From assembly GCA_009741485.1 (NCBI GenBank), contig CM019214.1:8867662-8931661 (forward strand): a DNA stretch of 64,000 nucleotides, written 5' to 3'. The notes beneath the pieces are model-generated. The model was not told the origin of the DNA and did not search any database. It was given only the letters and a program-made list of their open reading frames with translations. This document shows positions 24,404 through 38,199 of this stretch, piece by piece (within the stretch, counting starts at the first letter, position 1; each line of letters begins with the position of its first letter). The DNA comes from Malurus cyaneus samueli. Its lineage: Eukaryota > Chordata > Aves > Passeriformes > Maluridae. The position numbers and the translations under genes were made by a program.

Positions 24404-27400
24404 ACCGGACTTCAAACTGAGGCCAGTTTATGGCATCACAGGTTTTGTCATGGCATGGGTTGTGTCAGTCCAGTTAGGCAGCACCAAGGCTTCAAAGCTG
24501 TGTCTGGGGCTTGGAGCCCAAGCAGAGGTGAAAGTCTGTGGCAGAGATTGGGAATGGAGTCTGTAGCCCCATGAGGTATGAAAGGACATACACCTGCATT
24601 GGAATTTTTGTCCATTCTGGAAAAGGTGCATGGCAGTGTGCAATTTGCTTGGGCAGATCAGATGTTCTGCTCAGACCTCACCACAGAAAAGGTGGAGGAC
24701 AGATTATGGAAACATGTGTAAGTCAGTTCCAAACCTATTTGAGATGGAGGATTGCTGCAAATTTCCTACAGTGAAGATGAAGGGGGAAGATCCCATGATT
24801 TTTGTTGTGTTCCCAATAGTCTGCCGCCCAAAGCATTTTCATTACAACTTGCTGTGGTCACCACTGCATCAAAAGACAGTCAAAACACCAGAAATGTGTC
24901 ATGCAAGTTGTGCCTTTCATTCTTGCAAGAATAGGTTGAGATAAAAGAGAGGACACTTTCAAGGTGCACATTAGCAGGGGAATAGATAGAAACCCAATCC
25001 TCCTGTTCCACTTCAATAGTACTTAGCATCTAACTGGCTCTAATTGGGCTTGGAATGGGAACATAATTAAGTGCATGCCACTTCTGTTTCCCTTTAAAAA
25101 CAAAAAAAAGAAACAAATACAGATAGGTTACCCCCAGCATGCTGATGTTCTCCCTGATGGCTGCATCTCATGGCTGGGTTCATTTTCAGTGGTTCAGGAT
25201 GTAGCATTTATTGCTCTGTGGTGTGCACTGACTGCAGACAGAGCATGATTCAATTTACCTGCAAAATAATGTCTTATAGGAAACCAGCAGCTTATATTAC
25301 TGTGTGTTTAGGGATTTATTTTTTTAATTTCCTCTGTGTTTACAGGTCACTGATGCTCTGCTAGAGCTGCTCTTTTGTACAGCCGTGTCTTTGAGTCATT
25401 TGAAGCTGATCCAGTGTGAGGTTGCTAGTGAATGTTGAGATCAGCTTGAGCGTTACCTGGAACTGAGTTCCTCTTTCCAGTTTACTTTAGGAAAACTGCT
25501 GAGTTAAATCGTGTGGGTCAAATAACCTAGAGGCTTAAATTGACCTCTCTTGTCCAGAACGGCTTACAGGCCATCTGTGCACCACCTGCAGTCTTCAGGG
25601 TTTTGTTTTTTTTCTAAGCAAGTGTGATCTAAAAACTCCTGAAGAAAGAGCCAGGGCCTCAAGATGTGAGGGAGCTGACTGTCAGGAGTGTTTCCCTGTT
25701 ATTTCCTGGAACATACGAGCCAAGCCTTGGTGTATTCCCTGCTTCCCAATCTCACAAAACAGGGGCTGGTGCAAAGGGACTGAATCAGGATTTTCCAACG
25801 GAAGGTCACACCATTTAAAATGAAAAAAATGTTGTTCATGGAGATGACCTTACAGGTTTATTTCTGTCATGGCAGGTGGGACTGGGGACAGTGTGGGGAC
25901 ACTGTGACCTTGCTGCATTTACCAAGTGTGTGCAGGATGTCTGTGCAAGTTTCAGAGCACTTGTGCAAAACTCTCATTGGCACGATGAGGCAACTGTTGT
26001 TTTTGTCTGTGGCCTTGTCGATAAATACTTCCTTGTGGAAAAAAACACTCCTTCTAAAATCTTTCCCCGCTAGTCTCCCTCCTGCAAAGCGATGCTTTCA
26101 TTGAGCATCCTCCCAGTGTGGTGAGGGCAGCTCAGTGCCCTCTGCCCCTGCTCAGTGCTGACTTCACCCACCCTCAGCTGTTATTTACAGCCATTCTCAC
26201 CAGAGAGATGTGCAGGACAGGACCACTGGTCCTTTTTCCATCCAAGGTGGTCCTTGCCATGGTCAGGGGACAGCCAGCATCCTCCTGGCCACAGAAAGAG
26301 CACCGCTGTCCCTCTGTGCTCAGCAGCCGGTGAAATTACAAACTGCGGGAGCTGCGCTGGACCAGCCGCTGTGGTAATAAACACTATTTCATCCAGCACT
26401 TGTGTAATTTTCAACTGAAACCAGCAACCAAAATAAAACCTCCCACTCCCAGGACTTGTGTGTTTTGTAAGCAACAGCCAGTTGCTTTTTGACACGATGT
26501 TTGTACTCAAAATAGGTATGTCTGTGGTGGAGAGAATTTTCAGCTCATGGAATTGTTCAGAATGATACGGGAAAGTTGCCTCAGTTTCTCTGAGCTGGCA
26601 TGATATGCATGTAATACTCTAACACAAAACAAACCTGGTCCCTGTTGTACAGAAACCTGAGCATGCTGCTCCATAGCTATTTTTTAACAGAAGTATCAGA
26701 TTTAATGTGCTCCCTTCCCCCCTGCTCCCTGACCTCAGATTGCTGGGGGACCAGAGAGGATTAATCCCTGTGCCATGAAGAATATCCAGTATTAAAGCAA
26801 GGAGCTGGGCTGTTTCCTAGAGCAATGCAATCCCCAAATGATCAAGAATATCAAGAGCCACAACCACTTAGTTGATTTCTTCTCTTAATATAATTGTGTG
26901 GCTTTCCAGTATCATGCCAGGTGTTAGACCCAAATCAATCCCTATTTTTTTCCAGCACTATTGAATTTGAAAAATATTTCAGATTGCAGACCTCTAAATC
27001 TGAAGGATAGAAAAATGAATTTCATGCTCAGCTCTTAGGCAATCAATCAAGTTATTAATGATATAAGAATAAGAGCCACCTCATCAGTGAGGAGCAGAAA
27101 ATTGCCCTGTTTCTCTTGTAGTACCATTCACCAGCTCATCAGTTGTGCCTCAAGCCCAAGTCTGTGTAGCAGTAAAATCTCCCTTTTGAAAACATATTTG
27201 CTCTACATCATATGTTAGTGCAATCCTGATAAGCAAAAAAAGATTAAATAAAAAGACATTTCAAGAAGAATTACATCAGCTCTGGTTGATGGGCACGTGT
27301 GGGAGGACTGAGCTTGGTCCATATGAAAAGTGTAAAATATCTTCCAACATCATCTTGCTCTGCTTACATTCTATGGGAAACAAATATGATCAAATTGTCT

Positions 27401-30307
27401 TACCCAGTCAGGCAGTGGTATTTGAAACTCATTTTAAACATGCTTAATATTCATGTTCAGTGAAACAGAGGGTTATTCCAGCTTGGGTTCCACAGAATTC
27501 CTGTAGACATGGGATTGGGAGGGTTTATCATTCGTTTGTGTGCTGGGTATCTCAGCAGGATAAAATTTTCTCCCCTTCCTCTTTCAAGTTTAAATAATGC
27601 TTCTGGTCTCCAGATTTGCTCTGGTTACTCCATGATTTTGCAGCACAATGTCATTTTACAAGACGATGTGTGATCCGATGGACCCTAAAAGAGGTAGAAT
27701 TGTGTTTAAAATTTTGCAGCTTCTGTGGAAGCAAAGCCTGAACTAAAAGAATACAAGAGCAAAAGAGTTATCCATGTGTTGGTGAGATGGTGAGATGGTG
27801 TGGTGTGAGACCACATGAGTCAGCTGGTGGATGAATAAATGCTGGTTGTTATGACTGGAATCAGAGGCCATGGCAGAGTGCATGTTTTTTGGATTAAATT
27901 CAGAAAAAAAATGGACCCTGGCTGCAACCTGTACGTTGATAAAATGTTCTTTTTTTTACAACATTGACAGCTGTGTATTATATTTTCTCTGTTCTTAAGA
28001 AGCACTGTTCTTATGGCAAAACTAAATCTTTGGATTTATTTACCAGTTGTAATCCTTAAAAAATAATAGTTGGCACATTCATTTGTTGGATAGAGCCACT
28101 GATGCAAGTCGGGCAATGTGTCTAAGATGTGGCACAGCTGTGAGTCAGTTATTTTAAGTCCCTAACTGTAATAATTATTACATTTTAGCATTCACTTTGA
28201 CATCCTATTTCAATTGCAGGAGCAGCAAGCTGAAATAAAAATTAGGTCTACCTGATATTGCCTGTAGAGTATGGGAATGTTTCTGAGAAGCCTAATGAAT
28301 GTTGCTTGTGGAGACAGATTGTGATGGAGCAGCTGGCTGTACCTGAGCTATGAAATTGATACACTGTGATGCTTCTTAACTGTGAAGTTTCAGAGATGTT
28401 GCCCTGAAAAAAGCATTTCAGGCTGCCCGGTTTTTGGGAGAGGGAGCAGAGCTGCTGGTGCATGAGAGCAGCCCCAAGGGGAGTGGGCTTCCCCCACTGG
28501 GAATGATCCATACAACTTTCCTGACTTCACAGATCAGACAAGCCCTTTTGGGGGAAAAAAATATTGGGGGGATAGTTTTCTTTCAGGGACAGAGGTTTAC
28601 ATTTCTGTATATCCATTTCTGGATATCCAGCTTTATTTTGGAAGATTGTTGGCTGGGGCACGAGCATGTTGACACACTTCCCCAGGGAGAGGAGACTTGC
28701 TGTGCCTGCTCAGGAATGTCCTCATCCTCTTTGTGCTGGGTGCCAGCGATCTCTTATCTCCCTGCTATGTTCCGAGGGTGGCCAGCAGGATCAGGTTTAA
28801 ACGGTGACCTCCAGAACAAGGTGGTTTGCTGACTTTTACCCTGCTGTGGAGGTGGAGACACAGAGGAAGATTTTGATATCACGAGGCTCTGGTTAAAGAC
28901 CGGTAGTGCAGAATTTTGTCATTTGTGGATTCTGCCAGATTTTGTGAGTGGGATTGTCAAGTGCTTCTAAGAACTGGGCTGGCTTCTAGCTCAAGAAGGG
29001 TTTCTCTGTAGTTTAGTCATGCAGTGGATATTATGACAGCTGCAAAGAGTTATTAACAGTTTTGTTTGATAAATTTTAATCAGGCAGCTACAAAGAACAG
29101 TCTGTGTGGGCATGCAGCTCTCAGGACTCTGCTTTAGCACAGGGAAAGGGCAGTAGCACCTGCTGGGGCAGAGGTTGTGCCAGGAAGGACAGTGTGGACT
29201 TCCCAAGCTGCCATTTAAGGCTAGAACAGGTTGCAAGGAAAAGGATTTCAGGTAACTGATTGCTTGGAGGAAACACTGAATTTGGGGATTTCTTCAAGTA
29301 GAAGGGAGTTTGTTCATGCTGAGAGCCTATTGTGTAGCCTGTGCTTTCTCCCACACCCCAGTGAGACCCTTCTGGAAGAAGTTAATGCTGGATCCTCTTG
29401 GTTTTGTGTCAGAGTTAAATTAAGGCTTTTCACTAGCCTGGATTAAGGTGTATTTTGGGGCTTGGTGGGTGTAGGCGGTGACAGCTCATGGAAAGATGTG
29501 ATCATTCATCCTAGCGTGCATCTCGAATCTGAGTGGGTGAATGACAGGCTGGTTTTCTTCAGGTGGCCCTGTGCAGTTCTTTCCTAAAACCCCTTGTAAA
29601 GGCTATTGCCCAGCTGGTCTGAGAGCAGAGCAGAATGGCTTAGAGCAGTCCCTGTTTTGTTCTTATCCTCTCCTATAGCTTGGTGAACAAGAGGGCAAAG
29701 GGCTCAGCAGGGACTCAGCAGAAGGTAATTAATTTCTCCGGCATTCCTGGACCATGCTGCTTTTAGGCAGAGAGAATTCTCAGGTTAGGCACAGCATGAT
29801 TTCTGTTTCCCATTTCTCCTTCCCCCTGAGTGGGTATCATGTAGGGACAGAGATTGTTCTGTGACTTAGTTCATGCTTTGTTTTCTTTTATCACCTTATG
29901 TGGTGCAGCTCGAATCACACTTTTCAAATGGTAAATTGCTTAGGAAAGGCTCTTTAACGCCATTTTTCCTGGCAGTTTATTTCATACTTTTCATGCAAGT
30001 TGTACCAATCAAGTGTCTAGTGGGGCTGCCTGCTAAGCAGGAACAGATGGCCAATGCTAGCGAGGACAGGAAGGATCACAGGGGTACGAGCCAGTGTTAT
30101 CTACATATGTGTTTAGGATTGCATCATGAATGCTTCCCAGGAGGAAGCACAGCTGGCCCTGGAATTGTGGAGATTGATTTTTGGTATTTATTCCAGGTCT
30201 TGGCATACGTGAAAATCAAGGTCATGTTGGGCTAGATCAATAATATTGAAATTATACCTCTTCTTGGATAAAATCACTGTGCTTGCTAGTTCTTCCTAGT
30301 TTTCTCC

Positions 30308-30328
30308 TTTTTTTTTTTTCTTTTTTTT
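30308..30328. repeat. T-rich tract
   Basis: Twelve T, one C and eight T. It is a simple repeat with nothing recognisable attached. Confidence 0.9.
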
Positions 30329-31211
30329 GGCTTATTCTGTAATCAAAAATACTGTGTGAGAAAATACACAGAAGAGAGCAGCCAGGTCCATGATGTAATC
30401 TCGCTTCCATGTATGCTCCACCACAGGATGGCCTGCAAATGGAGTTACTAATGCAAAACTGAAGGAAGAAAACCAGAATTAATCATAGATGGTTTGACCT
30501 GTATTTCCCCCTCTAGCTTTGCTCCTGCACTAAAATACTTGGGTACCGTGACAGGCAAAAAGCCAAGGAGGAGAGGGAGATGTGTCAGAAAGGGGCAGCC
30601 TCACAGAGCTCATGCTCTGGGAAAGTTTCTTTCTAGTTCTAGGTTGGCAGTGTCCCCTATGCTTCGACCTGGTTTTCATGTGTAGCAGTGGGAACATCTC
30701 CAAAAGGAGCAGGGAAAAAGAATGAATGAAGAAAGCTCTGATCTTACTGTCTGTGGAGGCCAAGCTTTGATTCTGGTAAGGTGGCCAAGGCTGAGCCACA
30801 GCCACCTTTGCTTTGTGAACTTTGCTGTACTGGATGTTTGTCAAGGTGCCAGCAGGAAAAGGCCAAGAGATCCCAGACATGGCCATGTTGGCACACCAGG
30901 CCTTTTGGAGGACTCTTACAGTGTGTGTTGGTACCTGTCTCCTCGTGACACTAAGACAAAACATGAAGAAAAATGTGAGAAACTTCTTACTGAAAAATTC
31001 ACTATCAGACAGTCATGGGAAATTCATCACTCTATGGGATTTTTTTTTTTTCTTTTTGTTGTTGTTGCTGTCCTAGAAGCCTTCAGTTTAGAAGTCAATA
31101 TTTCGTTTTTCTGACATTTAGATCCTTTTCCTTCCCCTGCCTGGACAGAGGCTAAGCAGTCCTTGCTTTGTATAAGGGAACTAGAGCTTGTGTCAGTGCT
31201 GGGAGGATGCA

Positions 31212-31410
31212 ATCATAGAATCCCAGAATAGTTTGGGTTGGAGGAACCTGAAAGATGCTCTAATTTCAATCCCCTGCCATGGGCAGGGATGCCACCCACT
31301 AGACCAGAGCTCAGAGCTCCATCCAGCCTGGCCTTGAACTCTTCCAGGGTTCTGGGCAGTCACAGCTCCTCTGGGCAAACTCTTCCAATGCCTCACCACC
31401 CTCTGGCTCC
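31212..31410 (-). mobile_element. CR1 LINE, 3'-end fragment
   Basis: The segment opens with ATCATAGAATC, the reverse complement of the CR1 3' terminus (ATTCTATGAT). It continues with the conserved words GTTTGGGTTGGAGG, CCCTGCCATGGGCAGGG, ACTAGACCAG, CTGGCCTTGAACTCTTCCAGG, CTCTGGGCAAAC and GCCTCACCACCCTC, in the order of the CR1 tail read on the opposite strand. The element therefore lies on the minus strand, opposite to TSPAN7. Only about 200 bases of the 3' end survive, the usual 5' truncation of CR1 copies, and no reverse-transcriptase sequence remains. Scattered mismatches indicate an old, inactive insertion. The right boundary is uncertain by tens of bases. Confidence 0.93.
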
Positions 31411-33456
31411 TGTTCTCATGAGCAGGATAATAACCTACAGCAGATAAAACATTACAACTGCCCAGAGAATGATGTGGAAGATCTCAGGAAGATGACCTAA
31501 AGCAATCCTGTAAGGATATGCCCTTATCCTTGGAATGCTGAGCAAGGGGAAGACCCTTCTTCTCAGCCTGGCCTGGAGGGATTTGTTCACAACTTGCCTT
31601 ATGAATTTTGCACTTTCCTGGTGCTGCATCACTGTGATGACTATAGTTCCTGCTGTGTTAATGTCTGTCTTTTGAGCATAAGCAGAAAACGTTGGCAATG
31701 TGTTAGGAAAAAAATCCATAAGGGATGTCTCTGAAATGCCCTGGGAAAGAAGAGGAAAGTGAGGTGGCAAAAATTCATCCTCTCCCCCTGGGCCATTTAC
31801 AGAGAGCTGCTTGGGTCTAGGTAAAGCCAGATTCTGTATTCACTTAAAAGCTTTTTCAGCAGCAACCTGGTGTGTAGAGACAGGGCTGTAAACACCTGCT
31901 GGTCTTTCAAGGGAAGGAAGGATAAGTTTATCCCCACCTTCTCCACGACACATGGAACACATGGCTGTGCAGAACAGTGGAATGCACTTACCCTTGATGG
32001 AGGTGGCAGCCGGGTCTTCTCTGGTTTTCCTGTTTTTGTCAGCTCTGTAGTGGAGTGCCATGGCATTCCTTCTGGAGAGCAGCAAAGGAGGGAGCACCTG
32101 CTTTTGTACCTAATCTGCTGAGGAGATCAAAGTATTTAATGATAACTCTCCCTTGTACTTCCCTCCTTAAGCCCTGCTCTTGAGAAACAGCTCATTAATT
32201 TGTTAGTGGCTTGATGAGAAAGGAGGGGGTGGAAAGCTACTAACAAATGAATTTGGTGCAGAGCAGATCTCTCCATAGCAAGAGGAACCTGCTCTTTCCC
32301 CCCTTGTTCCAGTGGGGAGATCGGGAGCTGGATGGTGAGGAAATTGCTTCTCCTGTTATTCCATAGACTAATTTGGCTGCTATATATAAAATCTCTTCTT
32401 GATGGACATGACAAGTTATCTAAGAAATGATGTAATGCCTGTGGAGCTTACACAGATTCCAAAGTTAACTGCCACCTTCCTCCCAGAACTTCACACCAGA
32501 GCTTAAATATGGTACCTTTCTCTCCTTTTCAAAGATCTGTGTTTACATCATGAGTCAACAGGCAAAAAGATCTTTATAATAATACTTGGACCTCATAGAT
32601 CAATCTTGCAGACAGATAGAAATTGGCAGGTTTCTTTTGTATGGGTTTGGCAAGCAGTGCTAAAGGAAAAGGCCATGCATTAATTCCTTGGGAAGGAGGA
32701 TATTCTTGTCATAACACAATCCATTGCTGGCCTTGTCTCTTGCTCACTGTTACAATGAACCGTGATTTTTTTTACCCGACTTCGAAACTGGCAAAAAAAA
32801 ACAGAGAATGATAAACACAAAATGTGTTTGCACTTGGTGCCTGTTGTAGGAAGATGTGGATTTTTGCATTACGTATTTCAAATTGGTCAAAGGTGAGGAT
32901 GCCTGTAGAGACAGAAGATTTTATTATGCTTTCAATTACATCAAACAATATGTGAAAGATGATTCATATAGAAAAATTGGAAGAACTTAGACAACTTAAT
33001 CTGATGATTAAGAAGAAAATCTCTGGCATTGTTTGTTTTGAAACTCTCTTTATGGAGGGACATAGTTGCTCACAGATACCATACTACTGAAGTTTTATAT
33101 CTTTTCTCCTGACATCCCTGCCCATGTTCCTATGACACACCTGGGTTGCACCTTTGAGGCTCCCAGCTTTAGGAGTAGAAGACAAATGCTGAACAGTTCA
33201 ACTTGAAACACTTAATGGCAAAATGATATTTATATATATATGTGTCAAGCCTAAATATTAACAGCAATAATATTGAATATCCTGGGAGTAATCTCAAAGT
33301 TCACTCTGCTTCTGATGCTTCTAGCAGAAAAACAACTAGTTATCACATTTTTAATACTTCTCTTTGGCTAACCAGCAGGTTTCCTCTGATTTTATGACCT
33401 GCTACACAGAGAATGCCTCATCCTAAACACCAGGTGCTTTTGAAATTTCCCTTGGC

Positions 33457-33476
33457 TTTTTTTTTTTTTTTTTTTT
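33457..33476. repeat. Poly-T tract (20 T)
   Basis: An uninterrupted run of 20 T, followed shortly by a short CT dinucleotide run (near 33489). Confidence 0.9.
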
Positions 33477-34060
33477 AATGATAAATCATCTCTCTCTCTG
33501 TTATTTTCCCCCCACCCAGTTTAAAAGTTTACCATATGTTTTTGGGTTGGTTTAGAAAAACCTGCCTTCCCCTTTGTGGGCTGCCTCTATTTGAAACTCT
33601 ACCCAGCTTGTCAGAAGTCCAGATGCTGGGACTTTAGGCTGTGGTACAGTCTGGAGATCCGAACCCTCACTGCAGGCTGTTTTCCCTGTGTTTTTGTCCT
33701 TGTTCAGCATTTTAGGAGAGTTATGTTTTGGGAGGGATCTGCCCTTGGGAGCTGCCAGAACAAGAGAGGGGGCAACAGCAGTGCAGTGGCAGGGATCCAG
33801 CACATCCATAGGGCATGGAGGGTTTATACCAATGCTGAATAGCACAGCCATGCTAAATCCATCTTGTGCCAGCTGTGTCTGGGATTTGTAATGCTCTCCT
33901 GGTGAGGCTGCAGTTATTTGCTGTGCATGCTCAGTGTGACTGACTGCCCTGCCTTCATCAGCACCTGTGCCCTGGGCAGCATTGCACACCCTGCACACCC
34001 TCCGCTCTGCCCTTCAGGTGTGTTGGTTTGATTTTTTCCTACATTCAGCAGTGTGCAGGG

Positions 34061-34066
34061 AAAAAG

Positions 34067-34098
<32 letters not shown>
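34061..34098. repeat. A-rich tract
   Basis: A run of A interrupted by only two G over 38 bases, followed by GCTTC. It could be a simple repeat or an eroded retroposon tail. Confidence 0.9.
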
Positions 34099-34099
<1 letters not shown>

Positions 34100-36269
34100 C
34101 TTCATTGCTTTAAAAAAGGGAGGGGAAGGAGTGAGGAGAGGTGAAAAAATGGAAAATAAAAGCGTGAAGTAAGGTGCAAAAGCATCAATCCTGATGCAGT
34201 ACATGCTGATGCAGGAGGGAATGGCATCAGATGAGGCACCAGCTCTCAGAGAGATGTCAGGAGTGCAAACTGGGCTGTGAGCCCTCAAAAGCTTTTTGTC
34301 ATCTCATTCACAACTAACCCTCCCCAGACAGCGTGGTCTCCCTGTGAATGGATGAACTGTCACTCACTGTGTGATCATTGGCAGCACCACCCAGGTATTC
34401 CCAGAGGTGGTGGTGTGGGCAGGCTGCCTGTGGTGTAGCTCACACTGTGGTTTTTGTGGTGTCCAAGTGTCTCCCCCCGTGCCCAGGCAAGGCAAAGCTC
34501 ATTTTGAAAACAAACAAGTGGAGCCCAGAGCTGCCTCATGTGCCATCCTTCAGCAGCAGACAAGGAACGCTGCTGGTGTCAGGGCGCCAGCAGCTCTGGG
34601 ATGGCAGCATCCCTTTGCTCACCCCCCAGTGCAGAGTAGGAACAAAGCTACATCAGGGACCCCTGCCCCTCACCCCCTAACGCCATTTTCAGAATGTCTC
34701 TGAGGCCATGATAACATGTAATGCCTTTGGGGTGGGAATTCCTCCTGTCTTTGCTTTGGGCTTTTCTTGCTTCAGGCAGCTCCACCTGCCAGGAATGAGT
34801 GTGGGTGTTGGTGCTGTCAGCTGCCTGTTCCCAGCTGTGTGAAATGTGGACAGCAACAAGAGACTGAATTTGGTTGTGCAGGCAAAGATGTCAAAGCACA
34901 AAGGGTGGGCTAAGAGGAAGAGAGGAGGGGGGTGTATGGACAAGGAGAAGTTGATGGGTAAGAGAAGGGCAAAGGGAAACAGGTGATTGAGATAACCAAC
35001 CAGTCAAACCAGTAAAATAAGTAAGTGTCTCAGTAGAATAAATCAAGAAGGTGAAAGAGGAGATAAGGCTGGCAGAAAATTCTGTTTTATGGCTCTTTGC
35101 ACTTGCCTTCTGGGACATTTCACTTCTATATCATTGGGTTTGTTGCCTCACTGTGGACTCTATTCATGCCCCTCTCTGCTCCCCTTATGGCTCCCTGTGC
35201 CTTAGGGTGTAGAGCTGCTGCCTCACTGACCCCACTCTTTAGTGGAGGGAGGCAAAGGGGGAGATGGTTTTAGAGCAGGCTGCTTTGTGGGATCGGTGCA
35301 TCTCAGAGGGGATTGTGTTGGGATAGGAGAAGACATCCCTGTGCTGCTTTTCAACTTGCTACCATGGCATAAAAGCCCTTTATCTGCAGGTTTGTCTCTG
35401 CAGTAGAACCAGAGGGGCTGATGGGAGGGTTGGCAGCATGGCACTAAGGGCAGGGAGGGAAATTCCCAGTTTTGTGGATAAAAACTCCAATCAATCCCTT
35501 TACTAAACAGCTTTGCAATGTGGTCTTTCTTGGTGGCATTGAGATTCACCAAAAAAGAAATGGTGCCAATGGCAGTGGCCATGAGCATTGTCACTATATG
35601 GGCACCTGTGCCTTGAGTCCAGCCCCACACCTTTGGATATACCTGTGTGAGTGTTTTTTAAAGCTTTCTATGCGGGCGAAAAAGGACTGCACATCAAGGA
35701 TACTTAAAAACCATCTCTGGCTGGAAGAACTTAGGTCACCATCTGGGGGACTGGTCACAAAGCCAGCTACAGCAACATTTTTATCCATCAGTCAAGTTGC
35801 TGTTAGTAAATGTGAACACTGAACACCCAATGAGCCATGCACTTCACTGGCTGCATCCCCTGTGTCTGATCCATGTGTTAAATCTGTTTGTGCAATCCTA
35901 AAGTCAAAGGAATCCAGCTGTGCAGGTGAGTCTTACTTTCCATCCCATTCCTATCACAATTCCAGTTCTTCCCACTTCCTTTCCTTCTACTGAATTAAAA
36001 AGCCGGCGTCACTAATAATCCTATTTTTAAATACAAGTTTTGGGAATTTATGAGCTGCCTGGGTAGGACAGAGCATCTCTTTTGTTTACAGGAGCAAATC
36101 ATTAGCTCTTTGCCAGACCATGCCTGTTGTGGAGTAGCTTAAAGAGACTTTACTGGTGACATTAAGGAACAAAAAACGTTGAGACCTGATAATAGTGAAG
36201 CTGTGCTTATGGTGGGCAAGCCTGTGCTGACAGAAGAGGACTGTTTCAGAACATTTATACTAATGAACT

Positions 36270-36510
36270 TTCTTTGTGCTCTGCTTGTTTATCTGCTTTG
36301 TTCTCTTAAATGATGGTGCATTTGTGGATAATTTCCTCCGCTGGTGAGCTGCCCCCATCAAGTTGAAAGTTGTCTATTTTTAAAATGCCAGCTGCCTCTC
36401 GGATAAAAAAGCCAGTGCTGATGTACCGTTGCTTGCAATGCATTATTCAAAGTCCTTTTTAGACTCTCTCAAATAAAGAGCTTCATTAATATTTCAGCGG
36501 TTGCTGTGAT
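36270..36510. promoter_or_regulatory. Candidate conserved intronic element
   Basis: The block is AT-rich with homeodomain- and POU-like words (TGCATTATTCAAAG, TTCATTAATATTTC). CpGs persist within it (CTCCGC, CTCGGAT, TACCGTT, AGCGGTT) in an otherwise CpG-poor intron. Inference only. Confidence 0.2.
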
Positions 36511-37372
36511 TCTCTCCAAGGGGGCTCCATTCCTTTTTCTCACTTGACACCCCTGTATTTCTCTGTGTAGTGAAGATGATTGGATTTCGAGTTACCTTTG
36601 GTAGAGCGAACTCATCGTTTTCTGCAGGAAGTGGATCTTAAAAGAAAATTTGACCTTGAGATTGGTGCTAAGCAGATACCTGGCATACCTAGGGTCTTAC
36701 CAGAGCCCTCAGAAATGGGAGTGGTTTGGGAGTGGAGGGGCTATTTTGTGCATCAGACACCAACTGTTGTGCACGATCAGCTGGGCTGATCATTTTAGCT
36801 GGCTTTGCTAGCTTAGAGGGTAAGTAGGGAGGGGTATTGGAAAAGGAGAATCACAACAGGTTGGATTTCTAGACCTAGAGATATACATAATGAGGTTTTC
36901 TTACTTAAATATTAACTGCATTTGCACTGATTTCAAAACCACACTGAGGGTCATTGTCTTTTTTCTCGCTGTTGGGTACAGAATCTGTGGTAAAGTTGGG
37001 CTTTTGAGAAAGAACAAAGTGATTTCCTCACTTGAGGTACTGGTGAAAAATCAGTAGCAGGAATGTCTGGAAAAAGTGGTTTAGCTCTAAAAGAATAAAG
37101 GCTAAGACAAAAAGTACCAACCATTCTGAACTTGCTGCAATATGAGCAGTTTTCGTAATTTATAGTGTTCTGACTGCTTTCCTCATGATGCCACAATTAA
37201 AGACTCCTTTGGCTTGATTGTGCATGACGGGTTTTGATGCTGGGAGATGCAGATCTAGTGATACAGAGCTGTGTAATAATTTCAAGAGGTGGTTTCTCAA
37301 TACATCAAGCAGTTAAGTGCCTGAAGGGAAGACAAGCATTCAGAGCTGCTGCTCACCCGTGAAACAAGAGCT

Positions 37373-37390
37373 AGAGAGAGAGAGAGAGAG
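37373..37390. repeat. (AG)9 microsatellite
   Basis: Nine perfect AG units, preceded by CT and followed by AATGCC. Confidence 0.95.
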
Positions 37391-38199
37391 AATGCCTGCT
37401 AAAATCAGAGCTGCATCTCCTGGGTGCACCTGAGCTGTGGGCTGGGGTCTCCCCTGCAAGGGGAGGCAGCAGAGGAAGGGATGATGAAGATTAATCCAAG
37501 CAGGGTGGGGACCATCGGTTACCAAAGAAATAAAGCAACCACAGGTATAGAGGGGATTCACCCTGGGGGTAACTGGACACTGTGTTGGCTGCTTGAGGAG
37601 AGCCTGGTTTGCATGTCGAGCACCTCTGGCACTGTCAGAGCTCTTGTCAGGACACTGCGCAAGGGGAATCCTGCGGCTTTGCTTGCAGAATGCTAGAAAT
37701 GCTGTGAGCTGCAGTTGTTGAGCATCCAGAAACTGAAATTCTGCTTTGCTGCTGAAGAAAATGACTGTGACCAGGCTGGTTAAGAATAGCTTGATGTTTT
37801 TTCTGCCCTGAGTCAGCAGTAAAGTGATATTCTGGACAATTAAGAAGTCTTTGGTTTGGGGGGTTTGGAGTTTGGGTTTTTTTCTGTTGATGCTGCTATG
37901 TTTTAAAATACGGTCTGTGTTTAGTTACCTTATTCAGCATGAAATTGAATTTCCTTTAGTTTCATGAGGTGAAAAACAGTATCTAAAAGCCGCAATTCTG
38001 CTTTCCCAAAATGTACAGAATAGTTGCTTATTCCTTTAGGACGGAAAAAACAGCTGCTGTTCTCAGAAAATAAAGATCTTTTTCCCCACACACAGAGTTC
38101 ACTGGAATCATGCATCTCTTTTCCAGTATAATTTGTTTAACATTTACAAGAGGAGCTTGGCTTACAAGCTGTTCAAAGGTACAGGAGAGCATATTGCAC

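Larger units (their letters stand above)
17600..31211. other. Intronic DNA, no exon recognised
   Basis: AT-rich intron sequence with T runs near 17626 and 19108, a complex hairpin at 20468-20505, a 19-base T run at 24385-24403 and a 12-bp palindrome at 28619-28630. Open frames reach about 155 codons but none resembles a known family, and many open at non-ATG codons. No further CR1 copy was recognised, although an old one could have been missed. Confidence 0.5.
31411..38190. other. Intronic DNA, no exon recognised
   Basis: AT-rich sequence with a 20-T run (33457-33476), an A-rich tract (34061-34098) and an (AG)9 repeat (37373-37390). A block at about 36270-36510 has retained CpGs in AT-rich context and may be a conserved element. 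No coding exon was recognised. Confidence 0.5.
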
